From Streptomyces sp. CB01881 (GTDB taxonomy: Bacteria; Actinomycetota; Actinomycetes; Streptomycetales; Streptomycetaceae), in contig NZ_CP026498.1 of NCBI RefSeq assembly GCF_002953255.1, forward strand, positions 876,559 to 940,558: a stretch of DNA of 64,000 bases. The letters are read 5' to 3'. Shown one piece after another: positions 7,445 to 17,589 of this stretch. The translations under genes were made by a program, and so were the position numbers. Numbering within the stretch: position 1 is the stretch's first letter; every line of letters starts with the position of its first letter. The notes under the pieces were generated by a model. That model ran no database searches, had not been told where the DNA came from, and worked only from the letters and a program-made list of their open reading frames with translations.

Positions 7445-9562
7445 GTGCCTCCCACGACCTCATCCGTATCCTTCGACCCCACCCGCGGGCTGGCGGTCCT
7501 GCGGACCCCGAACAGCGTCTACGCCGTACGCATCGGCGCCGACGGCAGCCCCCGGCACCTGCACTGGGGGGCGGAGATCGACACCGACGCCCTCGACGGA
7601 CTGCCCGCGGCCACCTCACCCGCCGCGAGCAGCTTCGAGGCGGACCCCGCGCCGGACGAACTGGCCCCGCAGACCGGTGCGCGCTTCGGGCCCGCCGGCC
7701 TCCAGGTGCGGTTCGCCGACGGCACCCGCGGCGCCCAGTGGTCCTTCACCGGGCACACGGTCCGGGGCGGGGAGCTACGGCTGCACCTGGCCGACCGCCA
7801 CTACCCGCTGGCCGCCGAACTCTGCTACCGCGTCCGCCCCGGCAGCGACGTCATCGAGCGCTGGACGGAACTCACCCACACCGGCGCCGAGGACTCCGGC
7901 CCGATCGGCGTCGACCGGCTGGACTCCGCCTCCTGGACGGCGCCGGCACTGCCCGACTACCGGCTCAGCCACCTCGTGGGCGGCTGGAACAGCGAGTTCC
8001 AGCTGCACCGCGACCGGCTCCCGGTCGCCGAGACCGTCCTCACCAGCCGGCGCGGCGTCACCAGCCACCACGCCAGCCCCTGGCTCGCCCTCGACGACGG
8101 CACCGCCGACGAGGAACAGGGCGAGGTATGGAGCACCGCCCTGGCCTGGAGCGGAAGTTGGCGCGTCACCGTGCACCGCGACCCGGTCGGCCGCACCACC
8201 TGGACCGGCGGCTTCGGCCACGAGGGAATCAGCTGGACCCTCCGGCCCGGCCGGAGCCTGCACACCCCGGTCTTCGCCGGCCTCTACACCCCCGGCGGCT
8301 TCGGCGCCGCCAGCCGCGCCTGGCACACCCACGTCCGCACCGCCGTCCTGCCCGGCCCCGAGCGCGACCGGCCCGTCGTCTACAACTCGTGGGAGGCCAC
8401 CGGATTCGACGTCGACCAGGCCGGCCAGCTGCACCTGGCCCGGCTGGCCGCACGCCTGGGCGCCGAACTCTTCGTCCTCGACGACGGATGGTTCGGCGGC
8501 CGTACCGGCGACCGCGCCGGCCTCGGCGACTGGACACCCCGGCCGGCGGCGTTCCCCGACGGGCTGCGCCCCCTGGCCGACGAGGTGCACCGCCTGGGCA
8601 TGGCCTTCGGACTGTGGGTGGAGCCGGAGATGGTCAACCGCGACAGCGACCTCTACCGCGCCCGTCCCGACTGGGTCGTCCACGCGGCGACCCGGGACGC
8701 CACCGAGCTGCGCAACCAGCTCATGCTGAACTTCGCCCGCCCCGACGTCGAGGCCTGGGCCCACCGGACCCTGGACCGACTGGTGCGCGAGCACGACGTC
8801 GACTGGCTCAAGTGGGACGCCAACCGCGTCGTCACCGAAGCCGGACCGGCCGGCGACCCGGACCCCGACCGGCTCTGGATCGACCACACCCGCGCCGTCC
8901 ACCGGATCATGGACCGCCTCCGCGCCGACCATCCCGGCCTGCGCATCGAGGCCTGCGCAGGCGGCGGCGGACGGGCCGACCTCGGCATCCTCGCCCGCAC
9001 CGACCAGGTCTGGACCTCCGACAACACCGACCCGGTCGACCGGCTCGGCATCCAGCACGGCTTCAGCCAGCTCTTCCCCGCCCAGGCCATGGCCGCCTGG
9101 GTGACCGACAGCCCCAACGTCACCACCGGCCGCACCACCCCCCTGCGGTTCCGCTTCCACGTCGCCATGGCCGGCGCGCTCGGCCTCGGCGCGGACCTGA
9201 CCGCCTGGTCGGAGGAGGAACTCGACGAGGCCGCCGCATTCGTCGCCCGCTACAAGGAGATCCGCCCCCTGGTCCAGCACGGCCGCCAACACCGCCTGCA
9301 CGGCCCCGGCGGAGTGACGGCCGTGCACTACGCGACCCAGGACGGCGGCGAACACGCCGTCCTCGCCTGGCGCCCCGCGACCCGGTTCGGCCACCGGTCC
9401 CCCGGCCTCGCCCTGCCGGCCCTGGACCCCGCGGCCCACTACCTCGACGTCGACGAGGGCACCACCCACAGCGGCGCCGTCCTGACCCGGCGGGGCATCG
9501 ACCTGCGGCTGCCCGCCGGCGACTACGCCAGCCGCCTGATCCGGCTGCACCGGATCACCTGA
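7445..9562 (+). CDS. GH36 alpha-galactosidase
   Basis: Releases alpha-linked galactose from melibiose/raffinose-type sugars or galactomannan side chains. About 705 residues, the usual length for tetrameric GH36 enzymes, with no signal peptide. The N-terminal beta-sandwich is followed by the barrel with VLDDGWFGGR, the nucleophile motif LKWDANR (D458), CAGGGGRADLGIL and the acid/base motif TSDNTDP (D526). I prefer GTG at 7445, because AGGA sits 6 nt upstream and homologues begin near the following PPTTSSVSF; an in-frame ATG at 7379 has no ribosome site. It is divergent from the ROK gene and likely shares its operator. Intracellular action on imported oligosaccharides is inferred. Confidence 0.93.
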   Translation: MPPTTSSVSFDPTRGLAVLRTPNSVYAVRIGADGSPRHLHWGAEIDTDALDGLPAATSPAASSFEADPAPDELAPQTGARFGPAGLQVRFADGTRGAQWSFTGHTVRGGELRLHLADRHYPLAAELCYRVRPGSDVIERWTELTHTGAEDSGPIGVDRLDSASWTAPALPDYRLSHLVGGWNSEFQLHRDRLPVAETVLTSRRGVTSHHASPWLALDDGTADEEQGEVWSTALAWSGSWRVTVHRDPVGRTTWTGGFGHEGISWTLRPGRSLHTPVFAGLYTPGGFGAASRAWHTHVRTAVLPGPERDRPVVYNSWEATGFDVDQAGQLHLARLAARLGAELFVLDDGWFGGRTGDRAGLGDWTPRPAAFPDGLRPLADEVHRLGMAFGLWVEPEMVNRDSDLYRARPDWVVHAATRDATELRNQLMLNFARPDVEAWAHRTLDRLVREHDVDWLKWDANRVVTEAGPAGDPDPDRLWIDHTRAVHRIMDRLRADHPGLRIEACAGGGGRADLGILARTDQVWTSDNTDPVDRLGIQHGFSQLFPAQAMAAWVTDSPNVTTGRTTPLRFRFHVAMAGALGLGADLTAWSEEELDEAAAFVARYKEIRPLVQHGRQHRLHGPGGVTAVHYATQDGGEHAVLAWRPATRFGHRSPGLALPALDPAAHYLDVDEGTTHSGAVLTRRGIDLRLPAGDYASRLIRLHRIT

Positions 9563-9960
9563 CCGGTCTTCGCGGCCCCGAGCCGGCTCGCCTACACCGC
9601 CCCGCGCGAGGACACCCCGCAGGCCTGGGAGGAGTGCGACCGGAGCGTGGCGGCCGAAGCCGCACGGGTCCCCGGTTCCGGCGAGGACCTGGACGCCTCC
9701 TTCGTCCACCTCGGCGCGGTCGACGAGACCGCCCACTTCCTCGGCTGCGGCCCCGAGTACCGCCGCGCGACAGAGACCGCCGACGGACTCCTCGGACAGC
9801 TCCTCACCGCCGTACGCGGGCGGCCCGGCGCCCGGACCGAGGAGTGGACCGTCATCGCGGTGACCGACCACGGTCATCGCGAAGGTCCCGGCCGACCTCG
9901 CCATCCCGATGGCCCACCGCGGCGCAGGCGCAGGCGATCCCGCCGGACCCGCCCGGTGAC
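9563..9960 (+). pseudogene. Remnant of an alkaline-phosphatase-superfamily phosphodiesterase
   Basis: Directly after the GH36 stop, and in the same frame, about 110 codons resemble the middle of nucleotide pyrophosphatase/phosphodiesterase proteins: RLAYTAPREDTPQAWEE, FVHLGAVDETAHFLGCG-PEYRRATETAD and the metal-binding end WTVIAVTDHGH. No start codon or N-terminal metal site is present. After TDHGH the frame turns into Pro/Arg-rich noncoding sequence. I read it as a gene fragment truncated at both ends, left by deletion next to the alpha-galactosidase. Confidence 0.6.
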
Positions 9961-9993
9961 ACCGCGCGCACCCGTCGGGAGGCCGACCTCCGG

Positions 9994-10024
9994 TTGACAG
10001 GACTCTCGACGACGAGGCTACGTT
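9994..10024 (+). promoter_or_regulatory. Possible promoter of the DyP/oxidase/decarboxylase operon
   Basis: A perfect TTGACA (9994-9999) is followed by tacgtt (10019-10024), a weak -10 at a long 19-bp spacing. It sits about 70 bp upstream of the GTG of the peroxidase gene. The -35 match is good; the -10 and spacing are poor. Confidence 0.35.
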
Positions 10025-10090
10025 TGGTAGCAGATCTGTCACATCTCGTGACCATCTCTGCCTGACACCCCTCCCACGAGGAGCCCGAGC

Positions 10091-11581
10091 GTGACCACGA
10101 CCCCCACCCGTCCCACCGCCGTACCGTCCATCGAGCAGCTGCCCCAGCCGAAGCTGCGCACGAACACCGACATCCAGGGCAACGTCCTGGCGGCGTTCAA
10201 CAAGGACTTCACGGACTTCCGCTACCTGCACTTCCCGGACGCCGCCAAGGGCCGCGGCTGGCTCTCCGCGATCCTCAACACCGTCGCGACGACGAACGAG
10301 ACCGAGGACTTCAACGAGCAGTTCTCGCTGTCCCGCAGGGCCTTCGGGCGCGACCCCGCCATGGCGGCCGTCCGCTGCGGGGTCTCGCTCACCTTCGAGG
10401 GCCTGGTGACCGTCGCCGGCAAGCCCGATCAGGTCAAGAAGGACCTCAGCGGCTTCCCGGCGTTCTGCGCGGGCGCGGCCGCGCGGGCCAAGGACCTCGG
10501 GGACGCCGACGAGAGCGACCCCAAGCACTGGCTGTTCGGCGCCGGGACCGGCGACAAGGTCGTGCACGCCGTCCTCATCGTCGCCGCGGACACCGAGGAA
10601 CTGCTGAAGGAGAAGCTGAAGAACCTCGACGCGGTCGAGAACGCGCACCAGATCACCCGGGTCCACGTGGACCAGGGCCGTACCCTGACGGGCCCGCTGA
10701 AGGGACACGAGCACTTCGGCTACAAGGACGGCATCTCCCAGCCCGGCGTGAAGGACTTCCACCGGGAGGACCCGGAGAACAAGGGCTTCCGCGACAACCA
10801 CGCCGGGACCGAGCTGATCGAACCCGGCGAGTTCGTCTTCGGCCACAAGAGCGAGGCGGGCGACCGCAAGGCGCCCGCCTGGATGAAGAACGGCTCGCTC
10901 CAGGTGGTGCGCCGGCTGCGCCAGGACGTCGCGGGCTGGAACAAGGCCGTGGTGGAGGGCGTCAAGAACTTCACCGGGACGATGGACCCCAACCGGCTCG
11001 GCGCCTGCCTGGTCGGCCGCGCGAAGGACGGCACGCCGCTCGCCCCGCCGACCGGCACCCTGACCGGCCTCGGCTCCGACCGCAACGACTTCGACTACAA
11101 GAACGACCCGATCGGCCTGCACACCCCCTGGGTCGCGCACATCCGCCGCACCCACCCGCGTGCCTTCGCCGGCGTCGGCGACAACAAGCCGAAGAGCCAC
11201 CGGCTGATGCGCCGGGGCATCCCGTACGGCCCGCAGTTCCAGGGCCCCGCGGACGACGGCAAGGACCGCGGGCTGATGTTCGTCTGCTATGGCACCTCAC
11301 TGGAAATGCAGTTCGAGCTGGTCCAGCAGCACTGGGCCAACGACGCGAACTTCCCGCCCGGGGACCCGACCGGCTCCCCGCACGTCCCCAACGGCCTCGA
11401 CAAGGTCATCGGCCTCGCCGGCAAGGCCGAGATCGGGCTCGCGGACGGCACCTCCGGCACGGTCGACATGAAGCGCTTCGTCCGCACCACGGGCGCGCTC
11501 TACGCCTTCACCCCCTCGATCAGCACGCTGCGCCTCCTCGCCGAGGGCAAGGACCTCCCCAACAAGCCGGTCGGCTCCTGA
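10091..11581 (+). CDS. Dye-decolourising (DyP-type) heme peroxidase
   Basis: A 496-residue heme peroxidase that reduces H2O2 while oxidising organic substrates. The DyP signature [11 protein letters not shown] (the GxxDG motif, D213 as catalytic distal acid) and the C-terminal region after [15 protein letters not shown] are clear. There is no signal peptide or Tat motif, so it is predicted cytosolic. The start is GTG, 7 nt after GAGGAG. It is followed after 25 bp by an L-glutamate-oxidase-like gene that would generate H2O2, which suggests peroxide use or disposal as its role. The C-terminus ends DLPNKPVGS and shows no encapsulin-loading peptide. Confidence 0.92.
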   Translation: MTTTPTRPTAVPSIEQLPQPKLRTNTDIQGNVLAAFNKDFTDFRYLHFPDAAKGRGWLSAILNTVATTNETEDFNEQFSLSRRAFGRDPAMAAVRCGVSLTFEGLVTVAGKPDQVKKDLSGFPAFCAGAAARAKDLGDADESDPKHWLFGAGTGDKVVHAVLIVAADTEELLKEKLKNLDAVENAHQITRVHVDQGRTLTGPLKGHEHFGYKDGISQPGVKDFHREDPENKGFRDNHAGTELIEPGEFVFGHKSEAGDRKAPAWMKNGSLQVVRRLRQDVAGWNKAVVEGVKNFTGTMDPNRLGACLVGRAKDGTPLAPPTGTLTGLGSDRNDFDYKNDPIGLHTPWVAHIRRTHPRAFAGVGDNKPKSHRLMRRGIPYGPQFQGPADDGKDRGLMFVCYGTSLEMQFELVQQHWANDANFPPGDPTGSPHVPNGLDKVIGLAGKAEIGLADGTSGTVDMKRFVRTTGALYAFTPSISTLRLLAEGKDLPNKPVGS

Positions 11582-11606
11582 CCGCCGATCGCCCCGAGGA
11601 GACACC

Positions 11607-13715
11607 ATGGAGAACCCCGTCATCGACGGCACCGCCGGTGACCGCGCCCGCTGGCAGACCTGCCGGCAGCTGGCGCGCGAGCTGCTGCTGGTCGGCCCGG
11701 ACGACAAGGACCTGAAGCTGCGCTACCTCGACGTCCTGATCAAGGACGGCGTCCCGGAGACGGACGAGCCCAAGGACGTGCTGATCATCGGCGCGGGCAT
11801 CGCGGGCCTGGTCGCCGGGAAGCTGCTCAAGGACGCCGGACACAACGTCACCATCCTGGAGGCCAACGCCAGCCGGGTGGGCGGGCGGATCAAGACCTTC
11901 CGCTCCACCGGCGACGAGCCCGACGCACCGTTCCACGACCCGGAGCAGTACGCGGAGGCCGGGGCCATGCGGCTGCCCAGCTTCCACCCGCTCGCCCTGG
12001 CACTGGTCGACAGCCTCGGCCTGAGCCGGCAGCTGTTCTTCAACGTCGACGTCGATCCGGACACCGGCAACCAGAACGCGCCCGTCCCGCCGGTGGTCTA
12101 CGAGTCCTTCGAGCCGGGCAGGGTCTGGAAGTACGGCGCGGACAGCCCCGACTTCCGCGAACCGGTCAAGCGCTTCAACTCCTGGATCCGCACCAACCGG
12201 ATCCAGGCCCGCCGCAAGGAGTACGCCGCCGACCCGAGCTGCGTCAACGAGGGCTTCCACCTCACCGGCGACGAGGTGCGGATCACCGCGACCGACATGG
12301 TCAACCAGGCCCTGGAGCCGGTCCGCGACTACTACTCGGTGATCAGGGACGGCAAGCGGGTGAACAAGCCGTTCGCCGAGTGGCTGGACGGCTGGGCCCG
12401 GGTGATCCGCGACTTCGACGGCTACTCGATGGGCCGCTTCCTCCGCGAGTACGCGGGCTTCAGCGACGAGGCCGTCGAGGCGATCGGCACGATCGAGAAC
12501 ATGACCTCGCGGCTGCACCTGGCCTTCTTCCACACCTTCCTGGGCCGCAGCGACATCAACCCGACCGCCACCTACTGGGAGATCGCGGGTGGCAGCTGGA
12601 AGCTGCCCGACGCGCTCGCCGAGGAGCTCCGGGAGGAGCTGCGGATGGGCCGGCGGATGATCCGGATGGAGTACTGGGACCCGCGTCGGGACGGCGGGGG
12701 CGCCCGGAACGTCGGCCCGATCGGGCCGCAGGTCGCCGTCGAGACCGTCCCCGAGGACGACCCGGAGGCCGAACCCACCGTCTGGAGGGGCGACTTCGCG
12801 ATCGTCACGGTTCCGTTCTCCGCCCTGCGGTTCGTCCAGGTGACGCCACCGTTCTCCTACAAGAAGCGCCGGGCGATCATCGAGACCCACTACGACCAGG
12901 CCACCAAGGTGCTGCTGGAGTTCTCCCGCCGGTGGTGGGAGTTCACCGAGGCGGACTGGAAGGCCGAACTCGACTCCATCACACCCGGCCTGTACGAGTA
13001 CTACCAGCGGGCGGGCGAGGACGACGCCGAGGCGGCCGTGGCCGCCGCCCACAACGGCCACCGGCCCCCGCGCAACCTGCCGGACGTGCTCCTCGGCGCA
13101 CACGCGAGCGTGGACGAGCACCGGATCAGCCAGGCCCAGCGGGACGTCTACCAGCACACCCCGCTGCTGCGGGCGAGCGTGCGCCCCACCACCAACTGCT
13201 TCGGCGGGGGCTCGACCACCGACAACCCGAACCGCTTCATGTACTACCCCTCGCACCCGGTGCCCGGCGCCGACGGCGGCGGGGTGGTACTGGCCAGCTA
13301 CAGCTGGTCCGACGACGCGGTGCGCTGGGACTCCATGGAGGACGACGAGCGGTACGTCTACGCACTGCGCAACCTCCAGTCGGTGCACGGCCGGCGGATC
13401 GAGGTGTTCTACACCGGCTACGGGAAGACCCAGAGCTGGCTGCGCGACCCGTACGCCTTCGGTGAGGCGGCGGTCTACACCCCGCACCAGATGACCAGCT
13501 TCCACCTCGACGTGGTCAAGCCGGAGGGCCCGGTGCACTTCGCCGGCGAGCACGTCTCGCTCAAGCACGCCTGGATCGAGGGCGCGGTGGAGACCGCCGT
13601 CCGGGCGGCCATCGCCGTGCACGAGGCTGCACCGCCGCCGCCCCCGGCGCAGCCGGAGATCCGGCCCGAGGTCCAGGTCCGGCCGGAGAGCCGGCAGGGA
13701 GTGATGCGCGGATGA
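11607..13715 (+). CDS. L-glutamate-oxidase-family FAD amine oxidase
   Basis: A 702-residue flavoenzyme expected to convert an L-amino acid, O2 and water to a 2-oxo acid, ammonia and H2O2. The FAD Rossmann motif is [17 protein letters not shown] (58-74), followed by [10 protein letters not shown]. The whole length resembles the ~701-residue L-glutamate oxidase of Streptomyces, including [12 protein letters not shown] (R122), [12 protein letters not shown] (R302), [13 protein letters not shown] and [17 protein letters not shown]. From memory, the Arg equivalents of R122 and R302 and the C-terminal Trp bind glutamate in the characterised enzyme, and all are kept here. Substrate is therefore inferred as L-Glu or a close analogue. 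ATG follows GAGGAGACACC. The gene overlaps the next one by 4 bp. Confidence 0.9.
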   Translation: MENPVIDGTAGDRARWQTCRQLARELLLVGPDDKDLKLRYLDVLIKDGVPETDEPKDVLIIGAGIAGLVAGKLLKDAGHNVTILEANASRVGGRIKTFRSTGDEPDAPFHDPEQYAEAGAMRLPSFHPLALALVDSLGLSRQLFFNVDVDPDTGNQNAPVPPVVYESFEPGRVWKYGADSPDFREPVKRFNSWIRTNRIQARRKEYAADPSCVNEGFHLTGDEVRITATDMVNQALEPVRDYYSVIRDGKRVNKPFAEWLDGWARVIRDFDGYSMGRFLREYAGFSDEAVEAIGTIENMTSRLHLAFFHTFLGRSDINPTATYWEIAGGSWKLPDALAEELREELRMGRRMIRMEYWDPRRDGGGARNVGPIGPQVAVETVPEDDPEAEPTVWRGDFAIVTVPFSALRFVQVTPPFSYKKRRAIIETHYDQATKVLLEFSRRWWEFTEADWKAELDSITPGLYEYYQRAGEDDAEAAVAAAHNGHRPPRNLPDVLLGAHASVDEHRISQAQRDVYQHTPLLRASVRPTTNCFGGGSTTDNPNRFMYYPSHPVPGADGGGVVLASYSWSDDAVRWDSMEDDERYVYALRNLQSVHGRRIEVFYTGYGKTQSWLRDPYAFGEAAVYTPHQMTSFHLDVVKPEGPVHFAGEHVSLKHAWIEGAVETAVRAAIAVHEAAPPPPPAQPEIRPEVQVRPESRQGVMRG

Positions 13716-15544
13716 GCGGCAACGAAGAATGGACGGTGGCCCGCTACCTGGCCACCCGGCTGGAGCAGTTGGGCATCCGGTACCTGTTCGGGGTGCCCGG
13801 GGACTTCCTCGGCCCGTTCCTGACGATCATGCAGGCCACCACCGGCGTACGCTGGATCGGCACCCCGACCGAGATGGGCGCCGGCTACGCCGCGGACGCC
13901 TACGCCCGGGTCCGGGTCGCCGACGCCGACCCGGACGCACGCGAACAGGGCGTCGGAGCGGTCGCGGTGACCTACGGGGTGGGTGCGTTCAGCCTGCTCA
14001 ACACCATCGGCGGCGCCTACGTCGAGGACGTGCCACTGATCGCGATCAACGCGGCGCCGTCCTACGAGCAGTGGCTCAACCAGCAGGCGGTCGGCCTGCT
14101 CACCTCGCACATGAGCCCGCGCCGGGAGAGCAACCTGGACGTCTACCGGCAGGTCACGGTGGACGCACAGGTGCTCTCCAACCCGGGACTCGCCCCCTCA
14201 CAGATCGACAGCGCGATCACCGCGTGCCTGACCGAACGCAAGCCGGTCTACCTGGAGGTGATGGAGGACCTCTGGCACGCGCCGTGCGCACCTCCACAGG
14301 GCGAACTCCGCGCTCACGAGCGTTCGTTCACCAAACGGAACGACGAGATGCTGGAGAAGGCCGTCGCGGCGGCGGTGGAGCTGATCGGGAAGTTCGGCAC
14401 ACCGATCGTCTGGGCCGGAGAGGAACTGGTCCGCCGGCGGCTGGAGAACGAGCTCCTGGAGTTCGTGCAGACCACCCGGATGCAGTTCTGCACCACCGTC
14501 GGCGCGAAGTCCGTGGTCTCCGAGCGGCACCCGCTGTTCGCCGGGGTCTACAACGGCAGGGCGAGCCTGCCGGAGATCCGGAAGGTCTTCAAGAACGCCG
14601 GGTGCCGGATCGGCCTGGGGACCTGGTCCACGTCCAAGAACCTCGGCGGCGAGCAGTCGATCGGCGACGACTGGATCGTGGCGGCACGCGACGGCGTCAG
14701 CGTCGGCGCCGGGTACTTCCCCGATGTCCAACTCGGCCGGTTCATCGTGGCGTTGCGCAACGCCCTGGCGGGACAGACCTTCCCGGCCGACCACTTCGCC
14801 CTGGCGCACGCGGCGGGCCTGGACGTCCCGGCCAGCACGGCCGACTTCCTGGACGAGCTGAGCACCGACCGGTACCCGCCGGAACTGACCTACGACAGCT
14901 TCTTCCAGCACATCAACTTCTTCCTGGAGCACCAGGCCACCGGCGGGGACCCACAGGCCCCCTCGCCGTTCACGGTGGTCTCGGACGCGGCGTTCGCGCT
15001 GCTCGGCTCGATGAACCTGCGGATCACCGAGCGGGCCGGCTTCCTGGCACAGAACAGCTGGCTGTCCATCGGCTACTCCGTCGGCGCGGCCACCGGCGTG
15101 GCACTGGGCCGACAGCAACCGATGAAGCGCCCGCTCGTGTTCGTCGGGGACGGCTCGTTCCAGGAGATCTGCCAGGAGCTGTCCACCCAGGTGCGTCACC
15201 ACCTGCGGCCGGTGGTCTTCGTCCTGGACAACGAGGGCTTCTACGGCATCGAGCAGATGCTGGTCAGCCCCTGCTACTACAAGGAGAAGCCGTCCAACGG
15301 GGCCGACTTCTACAACGTGCTGCACCCGTGGCGCTACGAGAAGCTGGCCGAGGTCTTCGGCACGGACAAGGACCGGATGCACGGGTACGAGCTCACCACC
15401 CACGCCGAGCTCCGCTCGCTCCTGCAGGACATCGCCGACCCCGGCAACGACCTCAACCACGCCCCGATCCTGGCCCGCGTCCGGCTCAGCCGGCACGACT
15501 ACCCGAAGGCGCTCCAGTACAAGATCGACGAGAAGTGCACGTAG
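13712..15544 (+). CDS. Thiamine-diphosphate-dependent 2-oxo-acid decarboxylase
   Basis: A 610-residue member of the pyruvate/indolepyruvate decarboxylase family, predicted to turn a 2-oxo acid into an aldehyde and CO2. The N-terminal domain has [13 protein letters not shown] and the cofactor-activating glutamate in [17 protein letters not shown] (E54). The C-terminal ThDP/Mg site is GDGSF (D480) through LDNEGFYG (N507). The double-His motif normal for pyruvate decarboxylases (VLHH...) is replaced by LLTSHMSP, so only one His remains. ATG overlaps the oxidase stop (ATGA), a strong sign of coupled function: the oxidase product is the likely substrate. If that is 2-oxoglutarate, the product would be succinic semialdehyde; this is inference. 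Confidence 0.85.
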   Translation: MSGNEEWTVARYLATRLEQLGIRYLFGVPGDFLGPFLTIMQATTGVRWIGTPTEMGAGYAADAYARVRVADADPDAREQGVGAVAVTYGVGAFSLLNTIGGAYVEDVPLIAINAAPSYEQWLNQQAVGLLTSHMSPRRESNLDVYRQVTVDAQVLSNPGLAPSQIDSAITACLTERKPVYLEVMEDLWHAPCAPPQGELRAHERSFTKRNDEMLEKAVAAAVELIGKFGTPIVWAGEELVRRRLENELLEFVQTTRMQFCTTVGAKSVVSERHPLFAGVYNGRASLPEIRKVFKNAGCRIGLGTWSTSKNLGGEQSIGDDWIVAARDGVSVGAGYFPDVQLGRFIVALRNALAGQTFPADHFALAHAAGLDVPASTADFLDELSTDRYPPELTYDSFFQHINFFLEHQATGGDPQAPSPFTVVSDAAFALLGSMNLRITERAGFLAQNSWLSIGYSVGAATGVALGRQQPMKRPLVFVGDGSFQEICQELSTQVRHHLRPVVFVLDNEGFYGIEQMLVSPCYYKEKPSNGADFYNVLHPWRYEKLAEVFGTDKDRMHGYELTTHAELRSLLQDIADPGNDLNHAPILARVRLSRHDYPKALQYKIDEKCT

Positions 15545-15555
15545 CCGCCCGACTC

Positions 15556-15586
15556 CACCGGCCCCCGTCCCCGACGGGGGCCGGTG
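15556..15586. terminator. Strong bidirectional hairpin after the oxidase operon
   Basis: A perfect 14-bp GC-rich stem: arms caccggcccccgtc (15556-15569) and its exact complement (15573-15586) around a 3-nt loop. It lies 12 bp after the decarboxylase stop and 113 bp beyond the stop of the converging esterase gene. There is no T-tract, as is usual in streptomycetes. Confidence 0.75.
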
Positions 15587-15698
15587 CGTGCCGGACGGCG
15601 AGGCCGCCGAGCCGCGTGTCGGCAGCAGCGACCTTGCGCCGCCCGGGTGGCAGATCGCCGGGAACGCGCCCGCGCGGGGCCTCGCTGCCAGCGCCTGG

Positions 15699-16886
15699 CT
15701 AGTACTGGAAGAGTACTTCCGGATTGTTCGGCGAGGGGCCATCCAGCAGCGGACTGCGGATCCCCTTCAGCGTCTGGTCGAAGAACGCTGTCACGTACTC
15801 GCGGGTGATCACCACCCCGCGTTCCGGGGAGAGGGGCGGCGTCGGGAACCCGGCCTGCTCATGAAGCAGGTCCAGGTCGCTGAAGCTGAAGTGGTCGGCG
15901 CCGGCGACCGTCAGCCACTTCTTGTAGCCGCCGAGGGCGGCCCAGGGGTGCTCCCAATCGGTGTTGGCGGTCGTACCCAGCATGAGGAACGGCCGGTTGA
16001 TCTGGCCGGGCGTCGGGTCCGGGTGGAAGGAGCCGTCCATGTTCACTCCGGCCCGTACTCGCGGGTCGGCGATCATCGTGGCGGCGGCCGCCGCTCCGCC
16101 GAGTGAGTGTCCGGCCATGCCGATCTCGTGCTTGTCGATGAGGTGTGCCAGGGGCCACGCGGTATTGCCATGCGTCAACTGGTCGATCACGAAGGACACG
16201 TCCAGCGCGCGGCTGGCGGCGACGGAGTCGAAGTCGAGCGTTTCCGGGTGATCGCAGATCGCGCACGGCGGCGTCTGGCCGTTCGCCAGCGTCTCGCCGC
16301 TGTCCTCGTAGGTGTGGCCGACAAGCGCGACGACGTAGCCGTGACTGGCCAGGTCGGTCGCGAGCGAGGTGAGCGTGATGCGCGGGTCCTCGTACGCGGG
16401 CGAGAGGACCACCAGCGGATACTTGCCGCGCTGCGGCCGCGCGCCGTCGAACGCGTGAGTGGTGACGCTGGAAAGGGTCTGTGGGGTGACGCCGGAGCTC
16501 GCCGGCAAATTCTGCCGCTGGACGATTCCGGTTGCCTCGGCGAGGGTCATGTAAGGAGCCGGAGTCCCGGTCCCGGGGACGGCCGGGTAGACCATCGTGA
16601 CGGCCAGTTGGCGGGGGCCGGATGACGGCACCCACGGGTCGGGACGGCTCGCGTCGGTGAGGTGGATGACGTCCTCGCCAGCGGCGTAGGGGCCCGTCGG
16701 CGCGGGGAGCGTGCCCTGGAAGGACCGCGGGGGCGCGACGGCAGCTGTGGCGGCGGTCGCGTGCACGGTGGACGGCGGGGTCGTGGCGGCGAGTCCGGTG
16801 CCGGTCGCGGCCACTGATGCGGCGAGACCCAGGATTGCGACAGCGCTGATACGGCGCTTGCGGTTCGAGGTGGTGTTCACGAGCAC
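15699..16886 (-). CDS. Secreted PAF-acetylhydrolase-like esterase/lipase
   Basis: A 395-residue alpha/beta-hydrolase exported by a signal peptide (residues ~1-34, NRKRR then a hydrophobic core ending GLAATTP). The family resembles platelet-activating-factor acetylhydrolase type II: YPLVVLSPAYEDPR, DVSFVIDQL, the nucleophile elbow GMAGHSLGGAAA (S261), VNMDGSFHPDP with the likely acidic residue, and GADHFSFSDLDLL with the catalytic His. The natural substrate is unknown; short-chain esters or oxidised phospholipids would fit the family. It is transcribed alone, converging on the oxidase operon. Confidence 0.85.
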   Translation of the reverse strand: MLVNTTSNRKRRISAVAILGLAASVAATGTGLAATTPPSTVHATAATAAVAPPRSFQGTLPAPTGPYAAGEDVIHLTDASRPDPWVPSSGPRQLAVTMVYPAVPGTGTPAPYMTLAEATGIVQRQNLPASSGVTPQTLSSVTTHAFDGARPQRGKYPLVVLSPAYEDPRITLTSLATDLASHGYVVALVGHTYEDSGETLANGQTPPCAICDHPETLDFDSVAASRALDVSFVIDQLTHGNTAWPLAHLIDKHEIGMAGHSLGGAAAAATMIADPRVRAGVNMDGSFHPDPTPGQINRPFLMLGTTANTDWEHPWAALGGYKKWLTVAGADHFSFSDLDLLHEQAGFPTPPLSPERGVVITREYVTAFFDQTLKGIRSPLLDGPSPNNPEVLFQY

Positions 16887-17076
16887 GATCCTGCCCGGCC
16901 CCGCCCTGACGCTCGATCATGCGGGCTTCCGTCTTGAGGGTGGTACTGGCTACACCCTGAGATCCCGACACCCCGAGATCCCGGGCCGCGTGTCGCCGGG
17001 CGGGAAGTCACAGGGCCGCAGGCTCGTCGCGCCCGGGGCGGCTCCGTGGGTGCGGCAGGTCGTCCGGGGAATGCGG

Positions 17077-17589
17077 TCAGTCCTCGGCGTCCCGCCTCGG
17101 ATCGACCTCTGCGTTCCGGCCCGGATCGGCCTCGGCGTCCCGGCGGTCCAGAGCCTCCGCGGTCGCGGGGTACTTGGCGCGGAGCCGGTCCCGGAGGGAC
17201 TGGGCGGGCCTGTCCGCCACCGATTCCGCGTCGGGTTCCACCTCCGGGCCGGCCGCCATGGCACCGGTTGCCCGCAGCCGCGTCACCTCCGCCTCCAGCT
17301 CAGCGACACGGGCATCGAGTCGCTGCACGTCTCGGGCCGCGTCCCGGTATCCCTCCTTGTGGCGCTTGGCGACGTCGGTGAGGGTGTCCACCCGGTCCGC
17401 GAAGGCGTCGCGTTCGGCGGCGATCGGCTGAACGACCTGGCCGGCGACGACAGCCGCAATCCAGTCGACCCATTCGTTGATTCGCCCGGTGCCCTGGTCG
17501 CCGATCAGGGCGGCGTCCTGCAGGCCGGCGAGCATGGCTGGGCGGATGGCGTCGGCGATGCGCTGCTGCGGGCCGGGCTGCTCGGTCAC
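17077..17589 (-). CDS. Hypothetical coiled-coil protein
   Basis: A 170-residue protein not recognised by family. The first part (QQRIADAIRPAMLAGLQDA, then GRINEWVDWIAAVVAGQVVQPI) looks helical and amphipathic. Residues ~75-115 (DVQRLDARVAELEAEVTRLR) give clear heptads of a coiled coil. The C-terminus is charged and low in complexity (DRRDAEADPGRNAEVDPRRDAED). The start is GTG at 17589, 5 nt after GAGGAG and overlapping the TGA of a short upstream reading frame. No membrane segment or catalytic motif is visible. Confidence 0.6.
   Translation of the reverse strand: MTEQPGPQQRIADAIRPAMLAGLQDAALIGDQGTGRINEWVDWIAAVVAGQVVQPIAAERDAFADRVDTLTDVAKRHKEGYRDAARDVQRLDARVAELEAEVTRLRATGAMAAGPEVEPDAESVADRPAQSLRDRLRAKYPATAEALDRRDAEADPGRNAEVDPRRDAED

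Noticed and set aside
7775..11200. 1141-codon minus-strand open frame
   Set aside because: Runs antisense across the GH36 gene, the remnant and the DyP gene; composition is that of a GC-rich shadow.
10091..11581. DyP as encapsulin cargo
   Set aside because: No encapsulin gene in the window and no cargo-loading peptide at the C-terminus.
11520..13622. 700-codon minus-strand open frame
   Set aside because: Antisense to the amino-acid oxidase gene, whose motifs and codon pattern are clear.
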